Counted from the stretch's first letter, positions 1 through 8,935 are shown. The stretch is 64,000 nt of DNA from Rhodanobacter sp. C01 (GCF_002001045.1 NZ_MUNR01000011.1:451416-515415); one strand, 5' to 3'. Translations and numbers: made by a program. Notes: generated by a model not told the origin, from the sequence alone.

Positions 1-1594
1 CGTCGCCCTCGCGGTAGTTCAGGCCTTCGGCATCGATGTCGTGGCCCTTGGCCGCGCGTGCCCAACCCTTCTGGCTCAGCACCACGGTGACCGGTTCACT
101 GACGACCAGCGCGCTCTCGTCCAGTGCCTGTGCTGCATCGCGCTGCACCAGCGGCGAGCGGCGGTCGTCGCCGAACTTGGCCGCGTCGGCGCGCAGCTCG
201 TCCTTGATCAGGCTCTTCAGCTTGGCCGGCGACTTCAGCAGCACACTGATCTTCGCGCGTTCTTCTTCGAGCTGGTCGCGCTCGGCGTTAATCTTCATCT
301 CTTCCAGCCGCGCCAGTTGGCGCAGGCGGGTTTCGAGGATGTAGTCGGCCTGTTCCTCGGACAGCTTGAAGCGGACGATCAGGACGGGCTTGGGCTCGTC
401 CTCGCTGCGCACGATGCGGATCACCTCGTCGAGATTGAGGTAGGCGATGCGCAACGCCTCGAGCAGGTGCAGGCGACGCTCGACCTTGGCCAGCCGGTGC
501 TCCAGTCGCCGGGTGACCGTGCTGGTACGGAACGCCAGCCATTCGGTGAGGATGCGCTTGAGATCCTTCACCGCCGGACGGCCATCCAGGCCGATCATGT
601 TGAGGTTGACGCGGAAGCTCTTCTCCAGATCCGTCGTCGCGAACAGGTGCTGCATCGTCTCGTCGGCATCGACTCGGTTCGAGCGCGGCACGATAACCAG
701 GCGGATCGGGTTCTCGTGATCGGACTCGTCGCGCAGGTCCTCGATCATCGGCAGTTTCTTCGCGCGCATCTGCGCGGCGATCTGCTCGAGGATCTTCGAC
801 GGGCTGACCTGATGCGGCAGCGCGGTGATCACGATGTTGCCTTCTTCGCGCTGGTATACCGCGCGAGCGCGCACCGAACCGCCGCCGCTCTGGTACATCG
901 CCAGCAGGTCGGCGCGCGGAGTGATGATTTCCGCCTCGGTCGGATAATCCGGGCCGCGCACATGCTCGAACAGATCGGCGACGGTGGCGTCCGGATCGTC
1001 CAGCAGGCGGATGCAGGCGCTGGCCAGCTCGCGCAAGTTGTGCGGCGGGATGTCTGTGGCCATGCCCACCGCGATGCCCATCGAACCGTTCAGCAGCACG
1101 TGCGGCACGCGCGCCGGCAGCCAGCTCGGCTCCTCCAGCGTGCCGTCGAAGTTCGGCACCCAGTCCACCGTGCCCTGGCCAAGCTCACCGAGCAGCGCTT
1201 CGGCGATCGGGCTGAGCTTGGACTCGGTGTAACGCATCGCCGCGAAGCTCTTCGGATCGTCCGGCGAGCCGAAGTTGCCCTGGCCGTCGACCAGCGGGTA
1301 GCGGTACGAGAACGGCTGCGCCATCAGCACCATCGCTTCGTAGCAGGAGCTGTCGCCGTGTGGATGGAATTTGCCGATCACGTCGCCGATGGTGCGTGCG
1401 GATTTCTTCGGTTTCGCGGTGGCAGCGAGGCCCAGCTCGCTCATCGCGTAGATGATGCGTCGCTGCACCGGCTTCAGGCCGTCGCCGACGAAGGGCAGGG
1501 CGCGGTCCAGCACCACGTACATCGAGTAGTCGAGATAGGCTCGCTCGGCGTATTCCTTGAGCGGGATTTGTTCGTAATTGGCTTGCAGGTTCAT
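1..1594 (-). CDS. parC: DNA topoisomerase IV subunit A, 3' part missing (window edge)
   Basis: ParC is the DNA-breaking subunit of topoisomerase IV, which with ParE decatenates daughter chromosomes. The first 531 codons are visible and the C-terminal beta-pinwheel lies beyond the left edge. The start ATG is at 1594. The winged-helix domain has the quinolone-resistance region [12 protein letters not shown] (residues about 77-88), with the Ser and Glu normally found in sensitive strains. The catalytic Tyr lies in AAMRYTES (about residue 123). ParC rather than GyrA is indicated by close agreement with the E. coli ParC pattern throughout, for example KPVQRR, MSELGL and AKGHDIDA. The long opposite-strand frame over this gene is a shadow. 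Confidence 0.97.
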   Translation of the reverse strand, partial: MNLQANYEQIPLKEYAERAYLDYSMYVVLDRALPFVGDGLKPVQRRIIYAMSELGLAATAKPKKSARTIGDVIGKFHPHGDSSCYEAMVLMAQPFSYRYPLVDGQGNFGSPDDPKSFAAMRYTESKLSPIAEALLGELGQGTVDWVPNFDGTLEEPSWLPARVPHVLLNGSMGIAVGMATDIPPHNLRELASACIRLLDDPDATVADLFEHVRGPDYPTEAEIITPRADLLAMYQSGGGSVRARAVYQREEGNIVITALPHQVSPSKILEQIAAQMRAKKLPMIEDLRDESDHENPIRLVIVPRSNRVDADETMQHLFATTDLEKSFRVNLNMIGLDGRPAVKDLKRILTEWLAFRTSTVTRRLEHRLAKVERRLHLLEALRIAYLNLDEVIRIVRSEDEPKPVLIVRFKLSEEQADYILETRLRQLARLEEMKINAERDQLEEERAKISVLLKSPAKLKSLIKDELRADAAKFGDDRRSPLVQRDAAQALDESALVVSEPVTVVLSQKGWARAAKGHDIDAEGLNYREGD

Positions 1595-1662
1595 GGGGTT
1601 GCATCAATCAGGTAGCGCGCAGACTGCGCGGATAGCCGGACGATGGTGCCAGAAAGCAGGCG

Positions 1663-2541
1663 CTATTGGCGAACCGCATCGATGCCCAGCTTGTGCAGCT
1701 GCACCTGCACGCTGTCCGGTCCGGCCAGATGCCCGGCGCCGACCGCGATGAAGACGGTGCCGGGTTGCTGCAGCATGGCGGCGATCTTGCCGGCCCATGC
1801 CTGGTTGCGTTGCACCAGCAGGCGTTGATAAAGCTCCGGTGCCTGTGTGCGCACATCCTCGTCCTCGATCCGCGCGATGGTGGCGATATCACCGTTCTTC
1901 CACGCACTGATCAGCTGGGTGAGTTCGGCCGGGCCCTTGTCGACGTCATGCAGAGTCGAGCGCAGGAAGCTCAGTTCGACTGCGGGTGGCAGGTCCGCAA
2001 GGAAACGGATCTGCTGCTCGGAGGTTTCCAGCCCGTTCACCGGTTTGCCGGACGCGAGCATCTGCGACTTCAGCAGCTTGTCCACGCCATGTTCGGGGTC
2101 GAGGCCGGCTTTCATCAATGGCGCCACGGCCAGCGTCACGGCAGCCAGCCACGGCCGCATGATCTGCAAGGCCTGGGCGCCGCCAGGCATGCCCGCATCC
2201 TGTGCGGCCTGGGCCAGGCTGGCGTTTTCGGCGGCGGTGAGTTTGTCTGCCAGCGGATGGGCGGGATCCAGCCCGTACTGCAACACCAGCGTCTGCATGG
2301 TCGCGGCATCGTCGTCGGTCAGTTCGATCGTCAGCGAATCGCTGGCAGCGAGTGCCTTGTCCAGCGCCGGATAGTGCCAGTCGGTATCGTCCGGCAGCAG
2401 GTGCACGGTGCCGAACAGATAGACCGTGGCATGTTCATTGCGCAAGACCCACAACGCCGGTTGGGCAAATGCCCGGGTGACCAGCAGCAGGTTGAGCAGC
2501 GCGATCGCTGAGCAACCGAGGGCGAAGCGGGACAGACGCAT
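1663..2541 (-). CDS. TraB/GumN family exported protein
   Basis: This 292-residue protein belongs to the TraB/GumN (Tiki-like) family, whose members are putative metal-dependent peptidases. The bacterial role is not established. A signal peptide of about 25 residues ends near AFAQ. The two family motifs are present: GTVHLLP near residue 44, and GAGHLAG near the C-terminus, each with its Gly-x-x-His. I chose the ATG at 2541 because it opens directly into the signal peptide; an upstream in-frame start would add 14 non-hydrophobic residues. It follows parC on the same strand after a 68-base gap. The family call is firm, the biochemical function is not. Confidence 0.85.
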   Translation of the reverse strand: MRLSRFALGCSAIALLNLLLVTRAFAQPALWVLRNEHATVYLFGTVHLLPDDTDWHYPALDKALAASDSLTIELTDDDAATMQTLVLQYGLDPAHPLADKLTAAENASLAQAAQDAGMPGGAQALQIMRPWLAAVTLAVAPLMKAGLDPEHGVDKLLKSQMLASGKPVNGLETSEQQIRFLADLPPAVELSFLRSTLHDVDKGPAELTQLISAWKNGDIATIARIEDEDVRTQAPELYQRLLVQRNQAWAGKIAAMLQQPGTVFIAVGAGHLAGPDSVQVQLHKLGIDAVRQ

Positions 2542-2607
2542 GGATATTCCTTGCAGTAACGGCGGCACCGCCGATGGTGACACGACGCTGGTGCGGTGTT
2601 GGCGGAC

Positions 2608-3726
2608 TCAGCGCGGCACGCGGTAGCCGCCGGGTACGCCGTGCGGGCTCAGGGTGATTTGCCACAGCTGGTCGCGGCGGCTGCGGAACACCGCGGTGGA
2701 CACGGCAAGGTAGTAGCGCCACATGCGCCGGAAGCGTTCGTCGTAACGGGCCGAAAGCGTTGGCCATGCCGCTTCGAAGTTGGCACTCCAAGCCATCAGG
2801 GTCCGGTCGTAGTCGGTACCGAAGTTGTGCCAGTCCTCGACCACGAACAGGTCTTCCAGTGCTGTCGTGACCTGGCTGGCGGCGGGAATCATCGAGTTTG
2901 GGAAGATGTATTTTTCTATCCACGGATCGGTTTGTGCCGGTGCGCTGTTGCTGCCGATACAGTGCAGCAGCGACAGGCCGTCGTCCTTCAGGCAACGCCT
3001 CACGGCCTCGAAGTAGGTGCGATAGTTCTTGCCGCCGACATGCTCGAACATGCCGACCGAATACACGGCATCGAACCGTTCGTCGATCTCGCGGTAATCC
3101 TGCAGGCGGATCTCGATCGGCAGTCCGGCGCACAGCTCGCGTGCGTAATCGGCCTGTTCCTGCGACACCGTGATGCCGACACCTTCGATGCCGTAGTGCT
3201 CGGCCGCGTACTTCAGCGCCTCACCCCAGCCGCAGCCGATGTCCAGCACGCGCTGGCCGGTCTGCAATTGCAGCTTGCGGCAGATCAGGTCGAGTTTGGC
3301 CGCTTGCGCATCGTCCAGGTTGTCGGCCCGTGCCCAGTAAGCGCAGGAATACACCAGCCGGGTGCCAAGCATGGCGTGGAACAGGTCGTTGCCGAGGTCG
3401 TAGTGGGCCTTGCCGATCTCGAACGCGCGCTCGCCGCGTTGCAGGTTGATGAAGCGGGCCTTGAGATGCGCGAGCAGGGTATCGAGGGTCTTCAGCTCCT
3501 GATCCAGCCCTGCGGTGAGCAGGCGGGTGCACAGGCCGGGCAGATCGTCGGCATTCCACCAGCCGTCCATGTAGGCCTCGCCCAGGCCCAGCGAGCCATG
3601 CGCGAACACCCGGGCGTACAGGCGATCGTCATGTACGCGCAAGTCGATTGGCGCTGTGCCGTCGATGCGGATACCGGCTTGTTCGAGTAGTTCGCTGGCG
3701 CGGTTCTTAAGGTCGTCCTGGCTCAT
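2608..3726 (-). CDS. cfa: cyclopropane-fatty-acyl-phospholipid synthase
   Basis: Cfa transfers a methylene group from S-adenosylmethionine to the cis double bonds of membrane phospholipid acyl chains, typically on entry into stationary phase or under acid stress. The 372 residues compare with about 382 in E. coli. An N-terminal lipid-binding part (AYMDGWW, residues 51-57) precedes the HYDLGNDLF motif. The SAM-binding motif VLDIGCGWG is at about 160-168, with YSVGMFEHVG and the C-terminal NFGTDYDRTL also present. The start ATG at 3726 matches the family N-terminus. The longer open frame upstream overlaps the neighbouring DUF190 gene and is not used. The DUF190 gene lies 31 bases upstream. Confidence 0.96.
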   Translation of the reverse strand: MSQDDLKNRASELLEQAGIRIDGTAPIDLRVHDDRLYARVFAHGSLGLGEAYMDGWWNADDLPGLCTRLLTAGLDQELKTLDTLLAHLKARFINLQRGERAFEIGKAHYDLGNDLFHAMLGTRLVYSCAYWARADNLDDAQAAKLDLICRKLQLQTGQRVLDIGCGWGEALKYAAEHYGIEGVGITVSQEQADYARELCAGLPIEIRLQDYREIDERFDAVYSVGMFEHVGGKNYRTYFEAVRRCLKDDGLSLLHCIGSNSAPAQTDPWIEKYIFPNSMIPAASQVTTALEDLFVVEDWHNFGTDYDRTLMAWSANFEAAWPTLSARYDERFRRMWRYYLAVSTAVFRSRRDQLWQITLSPHGVPGGYRVPR

Positions 3727-3757
3727 GCATTGCCTCGCAGTGGGTGAACCGTAATGG

Positions 3758-4096
3758 TCAGTGCTTGCTGAGTACCGCGAAGCTTGCCGGCCAGCGTGCA
3801 TACGTCGCGTCGACATCGGCCACGCGCACGAGCTGCAGCAGTAGCTCGGCCTGATCCTCGCGCAACAGGAACTCGATCTTGACCGGCAGGTCGTCGGCCA
3901 GCTCGAAGAACTGTTCCTCATGCAGCACGCCATGCCGACCGAAGCCGGCGATTGCACGGAATACCGAACCGCCGCCGAGGCCGTTGTCCCTGGCCTGCTC
4001 CAGCAACCATTCGGACAGCAACATCCCGTCGTGTTTCGCACGCAGATGGCAATAGAAGGTCAGATGAACGCCTTGTCGCACGGTTTCCTGATTCAT
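3758..4096 (-). CDS. DUF190 family protein, partner of CrcB
   Basis: This small cytoplasmic protein of 112 residues has the DUF190 pattern: an opening beta strand with HLTFYCHLRAKHDG, then a GGGSVFRAIAGFG segment and a strand containing DLPVKIEFL. The fold resembles PII-like signalling proteins, but no ligand is established. It lies 14 bases downstream of crcB on the same strand, so both should be transcribed behind the fluoride riboswitch at 4573-4662. DUF190 genes recur beside crcB in other genomes, which suggests a role in fluoride tolerance. The ATG at 4096 is chosen over an upstream frame that would run into crcB. Confidence 0.82.
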   Translation of the reverse strand: MNQETVRQGVHLTFYCHLRAKHDGMLLSEWLLEQARDNGLGGGSVFRAIAGFGRHGVLHEEQFFELADDLPVKIEFLLREDQAELLLQLVRVADVDATYARWPASFAVLSKH

Positions 4097-4110
4097 GCAC
4101 GCTCTCCAGA

Positions 4111-4497
4111 TTAGTGACGCAGCAGGCTGCGTGTGAGAGTGATGCCGAGCACGGTCATCGCCAGCGAGCCGACTACATGTGCTAACGCGTGGCCACTGAA
4201 CCATAGGTACTGCTGGCGCAGTAGCAGGGTGGTGGATTCGGCCGAAAAGGTAGAGAACGTGGTCAGGCCACCTAGAAAGCCAGTGAACACAAACAGTCGC
4301 AGTTCCGGTGACAGGGTCTGGAAATGATCGAACACGCCCATTACGCAGCCCATCAGCAGGCCGCCAGCCAAGTTGGCCGCTAGCGTGCCCAGCTGGATAG
4401 TGGGGAATATCGGGTTGAGCACCACGCCCAACCCCCAGCGCATCCAGCAGCCCAAAGCGCCGCCAATACCTACCGCTACAAATCCGTTCAAGCCCAC
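4111..4497 (-). CDS. crcB: fluoride ion channel CrcB/Fluc
   Basis: CrcB (Fluc) is a small inner-membrane dual-topology dimer that lets fluoride out of the cell. The 128 residues match the usual length of about 127 and form four hydrophobic helices. Signature segments are GGALGCWMRWG, GTLAANLAGGLLMG and GFLGGLTTFSTFS, the last being the family hallmark. The start is a GTG at 4497, fixed by a perfect AGGAGG seven bases upstream. Longer frames that begin at about 4704 would translate the riboswitch and are wrong. The gene is headed by a fluoride riboswitch and followed by DUF190. Confidence 0.95.
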   Translation of the reverse strand: MGLNGFVAVGIGGALGCWMRWGLGVVLNPIFPTIQLGTLAANLAGGLLMGCVMGVFDHFQTLSPELRLFVFTGFLGGLTTFSTFSAESTTLLLRQQYLWFSGHALAHVVGSLAMTVLGITLTRSLLRH

Positions 4498-4572
4498 GTG
4501 CGCGCCTCCTGACAATGAAAGTGTCCGGTTGCCGCGGTGGCAGGCACGCCTGCGCCGCCGGAAGCCGGTGGT

Positions 4573-4662
4573 GCAGGCATCATCAACCTCAACGCATGGC
4601 GAGAGGTGGTTTGTTTCGGGATGCCGAAAGCTTCCGCGAAACGGGAGGCATGCCATCTCCCG
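4573..4662 (-). promoter_or_regulatory. fluoride riboswitch (crcB motif)
   Basis: Read on the minus strand, the leader of crcB carries the crcB-motif core. A stem GGGAG/CTCCC encloses GATGGCATGC (complement of 4642-4661). The 3' element GGTTGATGATGCCTGC is at 4573-4588. The GGCAU in the first element can pair with AUGCC in the second, which is the long-range pairing expected of this riboswitch class. A further stem ACCUC/GAGGU lies between. About 75 bases separate it from the crcB GTG. The motif is known to switch expression on when fluoride is bound. Confidence 0.85.
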
Positions 4663-4669
4663 AGCCATC

Positions 4670-4700
4670 ATCCTAGTCGATCTGGCCGTCATGCCGTCAA
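4670..4700 (-). promoter_or_regulatory. candidate sigma-70 promoter of the crcB leader
   Basis: On the minus strand TTGACG (4700-4695) and TAGGAT (4675-4670) are separated by 19 bases. That spacing is longer than ideal, but transcription would start at about the first base of the riboswitch. The position makes it the best promoter candidate for crcB-DUF190. Confidence 0.4.
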
Positions 4701-4776
4701 GCACGATGGGCTGTGGCGCGGGTTCCGTAGGGGATGGGCCCTATACTTGCTGCCCTGTCGAGCTGCCGATCCCTGC

Positions 4777-6045
4777 ATGAATCCAACCAATCACCCTATG
4801 CGCCGCAGCCTGCCCTGGCTGCTGGCCGCACTGTCGATGATCGGGCCATTCTCGATCGACGCGGTGTTTCCGTCGTTTCCATTGATCGGTGCACGCTTCG
4901 CGGTGGACGGCATCGCCTTGCAGCAGTTGATCAGCGTGTACCTGGTCACCTATGCGGCGATGAGCCTGTTCCATGGCGCGATCTCCGATGCGATCGGGCG
5001 CAAGCCGGTCATGGTTGCCGGCATGCTGGTGTATGCGCTCGCTTCGGTGGGCGCCGCGATGTCGACCTCGTTCGCGATGCTGCTGGCCTGTCGCGGCCTG
5101 CAGGGCGTATGCGCCGGAGCGGGGCTGGTGGTAGGGCGCGCGGTGATCCGCGACACGTTCGAAGGCCCAGCTGCCCAGCGGCTGATGTCCCAGGTGATGA
5201 TGATTTTCGGGGTGGCGCCGGTGATCGCGCCAATGGTCGGTGCGCTGCTGCTGCCGCTGGGCGGCTGGCACGGCATCTTCTGGGTGCTGGCAGGGTTCAC
5301 CACATTGCTGGCGCTGGCGCTCGCGTTGCTGCTGGCGGAAAGCCATCCACCCGCGCTTCGCAAGTCATTTGCGCCAAGGACTTTGCTGGCCAGCTATGTC
5401 TCGTTTGGTCGAGATCGTCCGTTCTGGCCATTGCTGATTTCCAGTTCGGTCAATTTTGCCGGACTGTTCCTGTACATCGCCTCGGCGCCCAGGATCGTGC
5501 GCGAATTGCTGCATCTGTCGGCGGCAGGTTTTCCATGGTTGTTCCTGCCGGTGGTGACGGGCCTGATCGGCGGTGCATGGCTGTCCGGACGGATGGCCGA
5601 GCGGCGCAGTGCGGGTTTCACCGTGAATCTGGGGTATGCAGTGATGCTGCTGGCCTGCGCGTTGCATCTGCTGCTGGCGTTGGTATTTCCGGTACCGCGG
5701 CTGCCATGGTCGATGCTGCCGCTGATCCTGCACGGCGTCGGTGTGCAGTTGGCGTTTCCCACGTTGACGCTGTTGCTGCTGGACCGCTTCCCGCAGCAGC
5801 GCGGCAGCATTTCCTCGGTGCAGGCATTTGCCAGTCTGCTGCTGTGCAGCTTCGTCGCTGGCGTAATGTCGCCGCTGCTGTCAGTCAGCCTGCTGCAACT
5901 TGCGCTGGGCGCATCGACGCTGACGGTGATCGGTATGCTGGGATGGATGTGGTATGGCGCGGTTGCCCGGCGCGCGCTGGAGCTTGCCGGGACGGGTATC
6001 GATGCGGCTACAGCGATGCAGGCGGAGATTGCCGAGCCGCGCTGA
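4777..6045 (+). CDS. MFS multidrug efflux transporter, Bcr/CflA type
   Basis: This inner-membrane proton-drug antiporter of the major facilitator superfamily resembles the Bcr/CflA group. Its 422 residues fit twelve transmembrane helices. Supporting segments are the N-terminal FSIDAVFPSFPLI, the motif A loop DAIGRKPVMVAG between helices 2 and 3, and RGLQGVCAGAGLVVGRAVIRD in helices 4-5. The substrate cannot be told from sequence. The start is taken at 4777; a second ATG at 4798 is also possible. A TATACT hexamer at 4742-4747 could be a -10 box about 30 bases upstream. The gene diverges from crcB. Confidence 0.9.
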   Translation: MNPTNHPMRRSLPWLLAALSMIGPFSIDAVFPSFPLIGARFAVDGIALQQLISVYLVTYAAMSLFHGAISDAIGRKPVMVAGMLVYALASVGAAMSTSFAMLLACRGLQGVCAGAGLVVGRAVIRDTFEGPAAQRLMSQVMMIFGVAPVIAPMVGALLLPLGGWHGIFWVLAGFTTLLALALALLLAESHPPALRKSFAPRTLLASYVSFGRDRPFWPLLISSSVNFAGLFLYIASAPRIVRELLHLSAAGFPWLFLPVVTGLIGGAWLSGRMAERRSAGFTVNLGYAVMLLACALHLLLALVFPVPRLPWSMLPLILHGVGVQLAFPTLTLLLLDRFPQQRGSISSVQAFASLLLCSFVAGVMSPLLSVSLLQLALGASTLTVIGMLGWMWYGAVARRALELAGTGIDAATAMQAEIAEPR

Positions 6046-6077
6046 GTTGGTCGGGTTGAGCGCGACAGCCAAGGGTT

Positions 6078-7229
6078 TCAGGAAGATGCCGATGGCTGGG
6101 TAGCGGTGACCGTATCCGGAGCGATCACGTTTTCGAACGACATCAGCACGACCGCGTGCGCCAGTGCCTGCGCCAGTGAAGGCGAACGGTAGCTGGCATC
6201 CGCCATCCATCGCTGCCATACGGAATCGTCCACCTTTTCATTGATGCCGTTGCCCAGCGTGCGGTCGAACGGCGGCTTGAATTCCTTGTAGAGGCCGTAC
6301 ATGAACTCCGCGTAGGAGTCGCGCGGCATGCCGGCGTTGGCATCGATCTCCGGGACGAGAATCTCATCGCAGGCGAGGCCTGCGGCGATCGCCTTCTGCT
6401 GCAGCCACGCAAGTGGCAACTCGGGCAGTGGATCCGGTTTGCGTCCGGCGCCGTCGCGGTCGTTGCCGCCACCGACATCGGCATGCGCGCCTATGAACCA
6501 GCGCTGCTCGATCTCGATCTGCTCGACCTTTTTCGAGGTCAGGGTCTCGCCGGGTTTCACGCTGTAAGGATTGCGCGTCCACACGGCCGGTGCAAAGTCG
6601 GCACGATGTTCGTCCAGTGCCAGTGCCTGATAGGCGTATTTGACGATCTTGCTCAGCTCGGTGTCATGGAATTGGTAGCGCGCGCGGGCATAGGGGAACC
6701 ACGAGGCGGTATCCGGGATGCCGAGCGCGCCGACCGTATCCCAGACGCCTATGAAATGGATGTCGATTTCGACGGAGTGTCGTATGCGGAAATCCACGGC
6801 AGCATCATCATCGGGCTGGATCGTGGTGTCGCGATAGAAGTCGTAGGCAGTGGAAATGGCACTCTTGGCAATCCGGCCATCGGCGCTTGCCTTGAGCAGT
6901 CCGCACTTGCGGATCAGGCCGGCGAGGCTGCGCGCGGTATAGGCTCCGCGGCTGAATCCGAACAGATAGACATCGTCGCCTGGCTGCCACGTTTCGCACA
7001 GGCGGCGATAGCCTCTCAGCACATTGTCCGACAGACCGTACCCGAACGCACCCCCGAGCAGGTGAACCCAGCCCGACGCTACGCCGACGCCGGGGATGTA
7101 GTTGACGAGCTGCTCGACGCCGGCAGCGTCGCGCATTGCGATCAACCGACGCAGACGCTCCACGTTGGTGTTCGACTCCGGCTTGTTCCAGGTGCCGTCG
7201 AACAACAGCACCAGCCTGCGGGTAGCCAT
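6078..7229 (-). CDS. DUF2235 alpha/beta-hydrolase
   Basis: This 383-residue protein is a DUF2235 (T6SS phospholipase effector Tle1-like) alpha/beta-hydrolase. It begins with the family strand RLVLLFDGTWN and has the nucleophile elbow GFSRGAYTAR near residue 93. It also carries HFIGVWDTVGALG, and HADVGGGN as the likely acid/His region. Tle1-type members hydrolyse phospholipids when delivered by type VI secretion, but there is no VgrG, PAAR or immunity gene here. There is no signal peptide, so the protein may simply be cytoplasmic. A GGAGGG stands just upstream of the ATG at 7229. The 255 bases beyond that start (7230-7484) show no convincing gene. Confidence 0.85.
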   Translation of the reverse strand: MATRRLVLLFDGTWNKPESNTNVERLRRLIAMRDAAGVEQLVNYIPGVGVASGWVHLLGGAFGYGLSDNVLRGYRRLCETWQPGDDVYLFGFSRGAYTARSLAGLIRKCGLLKASADGRIAKSAISTAYDFYRDTTIQPDDDAAVDFRIRHSVEIDIHFIGVWDTVGALGIPDTASWFPYARARYQFHDTELSKIVKYAYQALALDEHRADFAPAVWTRNPYSVKPGETLTSKKVEQIEIEQRWFIGAHADVGGGNDRDGAGRKPDPLPELPLAWLQQKAIAAGLACDEILVPEIDANAGMPRDSYAEFMYGLYKEFKPPFDRTLGNGINEKVDDSVWQRWMADASYRSPSLAQALAHAVVLMSFENVIAPDTVTATQPSASS

Positions 7230-7484
7230 GATGCCCTCCAGCGCGATCTGTTCCGATTGCCTGGCGAAACTCTAGGCCGCCATGCTGTGTAGAGCCAGTG
7301 TGGCACCGTTCGATGTCGTGACCTGGTTGGCAGACTGCACAGCCTGCGCAAGCGGCGTAACCTGCGCGTCTCCATATCGGCATGGATCATCGACAGATGC
7401 ACAGGCGGATGAAGATCGAACGGATGCAGGTGTTCCGGAACATGCGTCATCGTTTGACGGTCCTGCTGCCGCAGCTGTTTGCAC

Positions 7485-8075
7485 ATGACTGACCGTCGCG
7501 GCACGCTCGATCGTGCGTTCTATCGGCGCGATTCGTGCACGGTCGCCGTGGCTTTGCTGAACAAGGTCCTGGTCAATGCGGACGGTCGCAGCGGGCGTAT
7601 CGTGGAGACCGAGGCTTACAACGGGGCACTCGACCCCGCGGCACATTCCTGGCGTGGCCGGACGGCGCGCAATGCAACGATGTTCGGTGGCCCGGGACTG
7701 CTCTACGTGTATTTCACCTACGGCATGCACTGGTGCTGCAATCCGGTGTGCGGTGAAGCCGGCGAGGGTGTCGCGGTGCTGCTGCGGGCGCTTGCGCCAC
7801 TCGGCGGACTCGATGCGATGCGCGCCGCGCGACCGGCCTGCCGTAGCGACCGCGACTTGTGCCGTGGCCCCGCGCGGCTGTGTCAGGCGATGGGCATCGA
7901 CGGTGCGCAGGACGGTATCGATCTGGTCAGCGGCAGCGGCGGTTTCAGCATCGTTGACGATGGCACGCCACCGCCTGCAACCCCCGTGGCGACGACGCGC
8001 GTGGGTATCACTCGTGCGGTCGACCTGCCCTGGCGCTGGTATGTGCCGGGCGATCAGCACGTATCTCGTCGCTGA
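7485..8075 (+). CDS. DNA-3-methyladenine glycosylase, AAG/MPG type
   Basis: This 196-residue enzyme belongs to the eukaryote-like AAG (MPG, bacterial YxlJ) family. It excises alkylated or deaminated purines and so starts base excision repair. Diagnostic segments are VALLNKVLV, then GRIVETEAYNG with the catalytic Glu region, HSWRGRTARNATMFG, and YVYFTYGMHWCCN with the intercalating Tyr region. The late GITRAVDLPWRW is typical of the C-terminus. I use the ATG at 7485; a TTG six bases earlier is in frame. A conserved gene symbol is not standard for this family in proteobacteria, so none is given. Confidence 0.92.
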   Translation: MTDRRGTLDRAFYRRDSCTVAVALLNKVLVNADGRSGRIVETEAYNGALDPAAHSWRGRTARNATMFGGPGLLYVYFTYGMHWCCNPVCGEAGEGVAVLLRALAPLGGLDAMRAARPACRSDRDLCRGPARLCQAMGIDGAQDGIDLVSGSGGFSIVDDGTPPPATPVATTRVGITRAVDLPWRWYVPGDQHVSRR

Positions 8076-8180
8076 ACGGGGCGTGATGTTTCCCGTCACG
8101 ACAACATGAAGTTGACGGTGGCTTGATCGTACGGGGCGCACGGTGCGTCCTGCATGATCCATGCAACGGAGCCTTCTGCG

Positions 8181-8408
8181 ATGCCATACAAAGCCATCAG
8201 CGATCTGCCCGATAGCGTGCGCGATCACGTGCCGAAGCATGCCCAGGAAATCTACAAGAAGGCGTTCAACAGTGCGTGGGACGAATACAGCGACAAGAGC
8301 GAGCGGCGCGGCAGCGAGTCGCGCGAGGAAGTCGCGCACAAGGTGGCCTGGTCGGCAGTCAGGAAGAAATACAGCAAGGGCGAGGATGGTGACTGGCACG
8401 CCAGGTAA
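8181..8408 (+). CDS. chaB: ChaB family protein
   Basis: ChaB is a short protein first noted as a putative regulator of the ChaA cation antiporter; its real role is unclear. The 75 residues show the full pattern: an opening LPDSVRDHVPKHAQEIYKKAFNSAW (residues about 8-32), a charged middle, and EEVAHKVAWSAVRKKY near the end. A GGAG about nine bases before the ATG at 8181 supports the start. No chaA or chaC lies in the window, so this is a stand-alone copy, as is common. It is separated by 105 bases from the glycosylase gene on the same strand. Confidence 0.88.
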   Translation: MPYKAISDLPDSVRDHVPKHAQEIYKKAFNSAWDEYSDKSERRGSESREEVAHKVAWSAVRKKYSKGEDGDWHAR

Positions 8409-8437
8409 GGGTTCGGAGCGCTGCCGCCTGCAGCGGC

Positions 8438-8935
8438 TCAGATCAGGTCGCGTGCCTTCAGAAACTCCCTTGCCTCGTTCGCGTCCTGCTCGAACCATGC
8501 GCGGGTCGAGCCGAGCCGGAACGAATAGCCCCAGGCATCCATGTCGACCATCAGTCGCGCACGTCCCACGCCGGACAGCTCGTCGGCCAGCACGATCTGC
8601 AGATAGCAGGTGGCATCCTCTTCCTCGATCGAGTCAGTGGCGTCGGTATGGACGTCCAGACGTCTTTCCGGCGGCAGCACGATGAGGTGGCAGGCCTCGT
8701 GCAGCAATGAATGTACCGGCGTATCGTCGCGCGCGTGCACCGTATTGCCGATGATGCCGGCTTCCTCGTCGCCCCAGAAACTACCGGGTATCGGTTCGCC
8801 GGGCTCGACGCGATGAAGTTGCAGGCCAAAGCGGGCAAGCAGGGCTGCGGGCGCATCGAAGCCGAGCTGGCTCAGCCGCATCACGCTGTCGGCAGGGTCG
8901 CTGGATTCTTGCTGGGTGCGGGTTTCAGATTGCAT
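8438..8935 (-). CDS. uncharacterised protein with a HExxH zincin-like motif
   Basis: I do not recognise a named family for this 165-residue protein. There is no signal peptide or membrane segment. The striking feature is HSLLHEACHLIVLPPERR, which contains HEACH (residues 79-83). This HExxH pattern would suit a zinc metallopeptidase, and EEEDATCYLQIVLADEL follows about 25 residues later, offering an acidic third ligand. The remainder is acidic and mixed. It is the first gene after the min operon on the same strand but is separated from it by a stable hairpin, so it is probably independent. Peptidase activity is inference only. Confidence 0.6.
   Translation of the reverse strand: MQSETRTQQESSDPADSVMRLSQLGFDAPAALLARFGLQLHRVEPGEPIPGSFWGDEEAGIIGNTVHARDDTPVHSLLHEACHLIVLPPERRLDVHTDATDSIEEEDATCYLQIVLADELSGVGRARLMVDMDAWGYSFRLGSTRAWFEQDANEAREFLKARDLI

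Noticed and set aside
230..600. Quinolone-resistance change in parC
   Set aside because: The resistance region, encoded near 1330-1370 on the minus strand, keeps the Ser and Glu of sensitive enzymes.
41..1615. 524-codon plus-strand frame over parC
   Set aside because: It is the antisense shadow of a clear parC gene in high-GC DNA and its translation lacks any family pattern.
4497..4704. Upstream extension of crcB to an earlier start at 4704
   Set aside because: It would translate the fluoride riboswitch; a GTG at 4497 has a perfect AGGAGG and gives the normal CrcB length.
7230..7484. Possible small gene between the DUF2235 and glycosylase genes
   Set aside because: Both strands offer short frames, but none has a ribosome binding site, a family pattern or consistent codon use.
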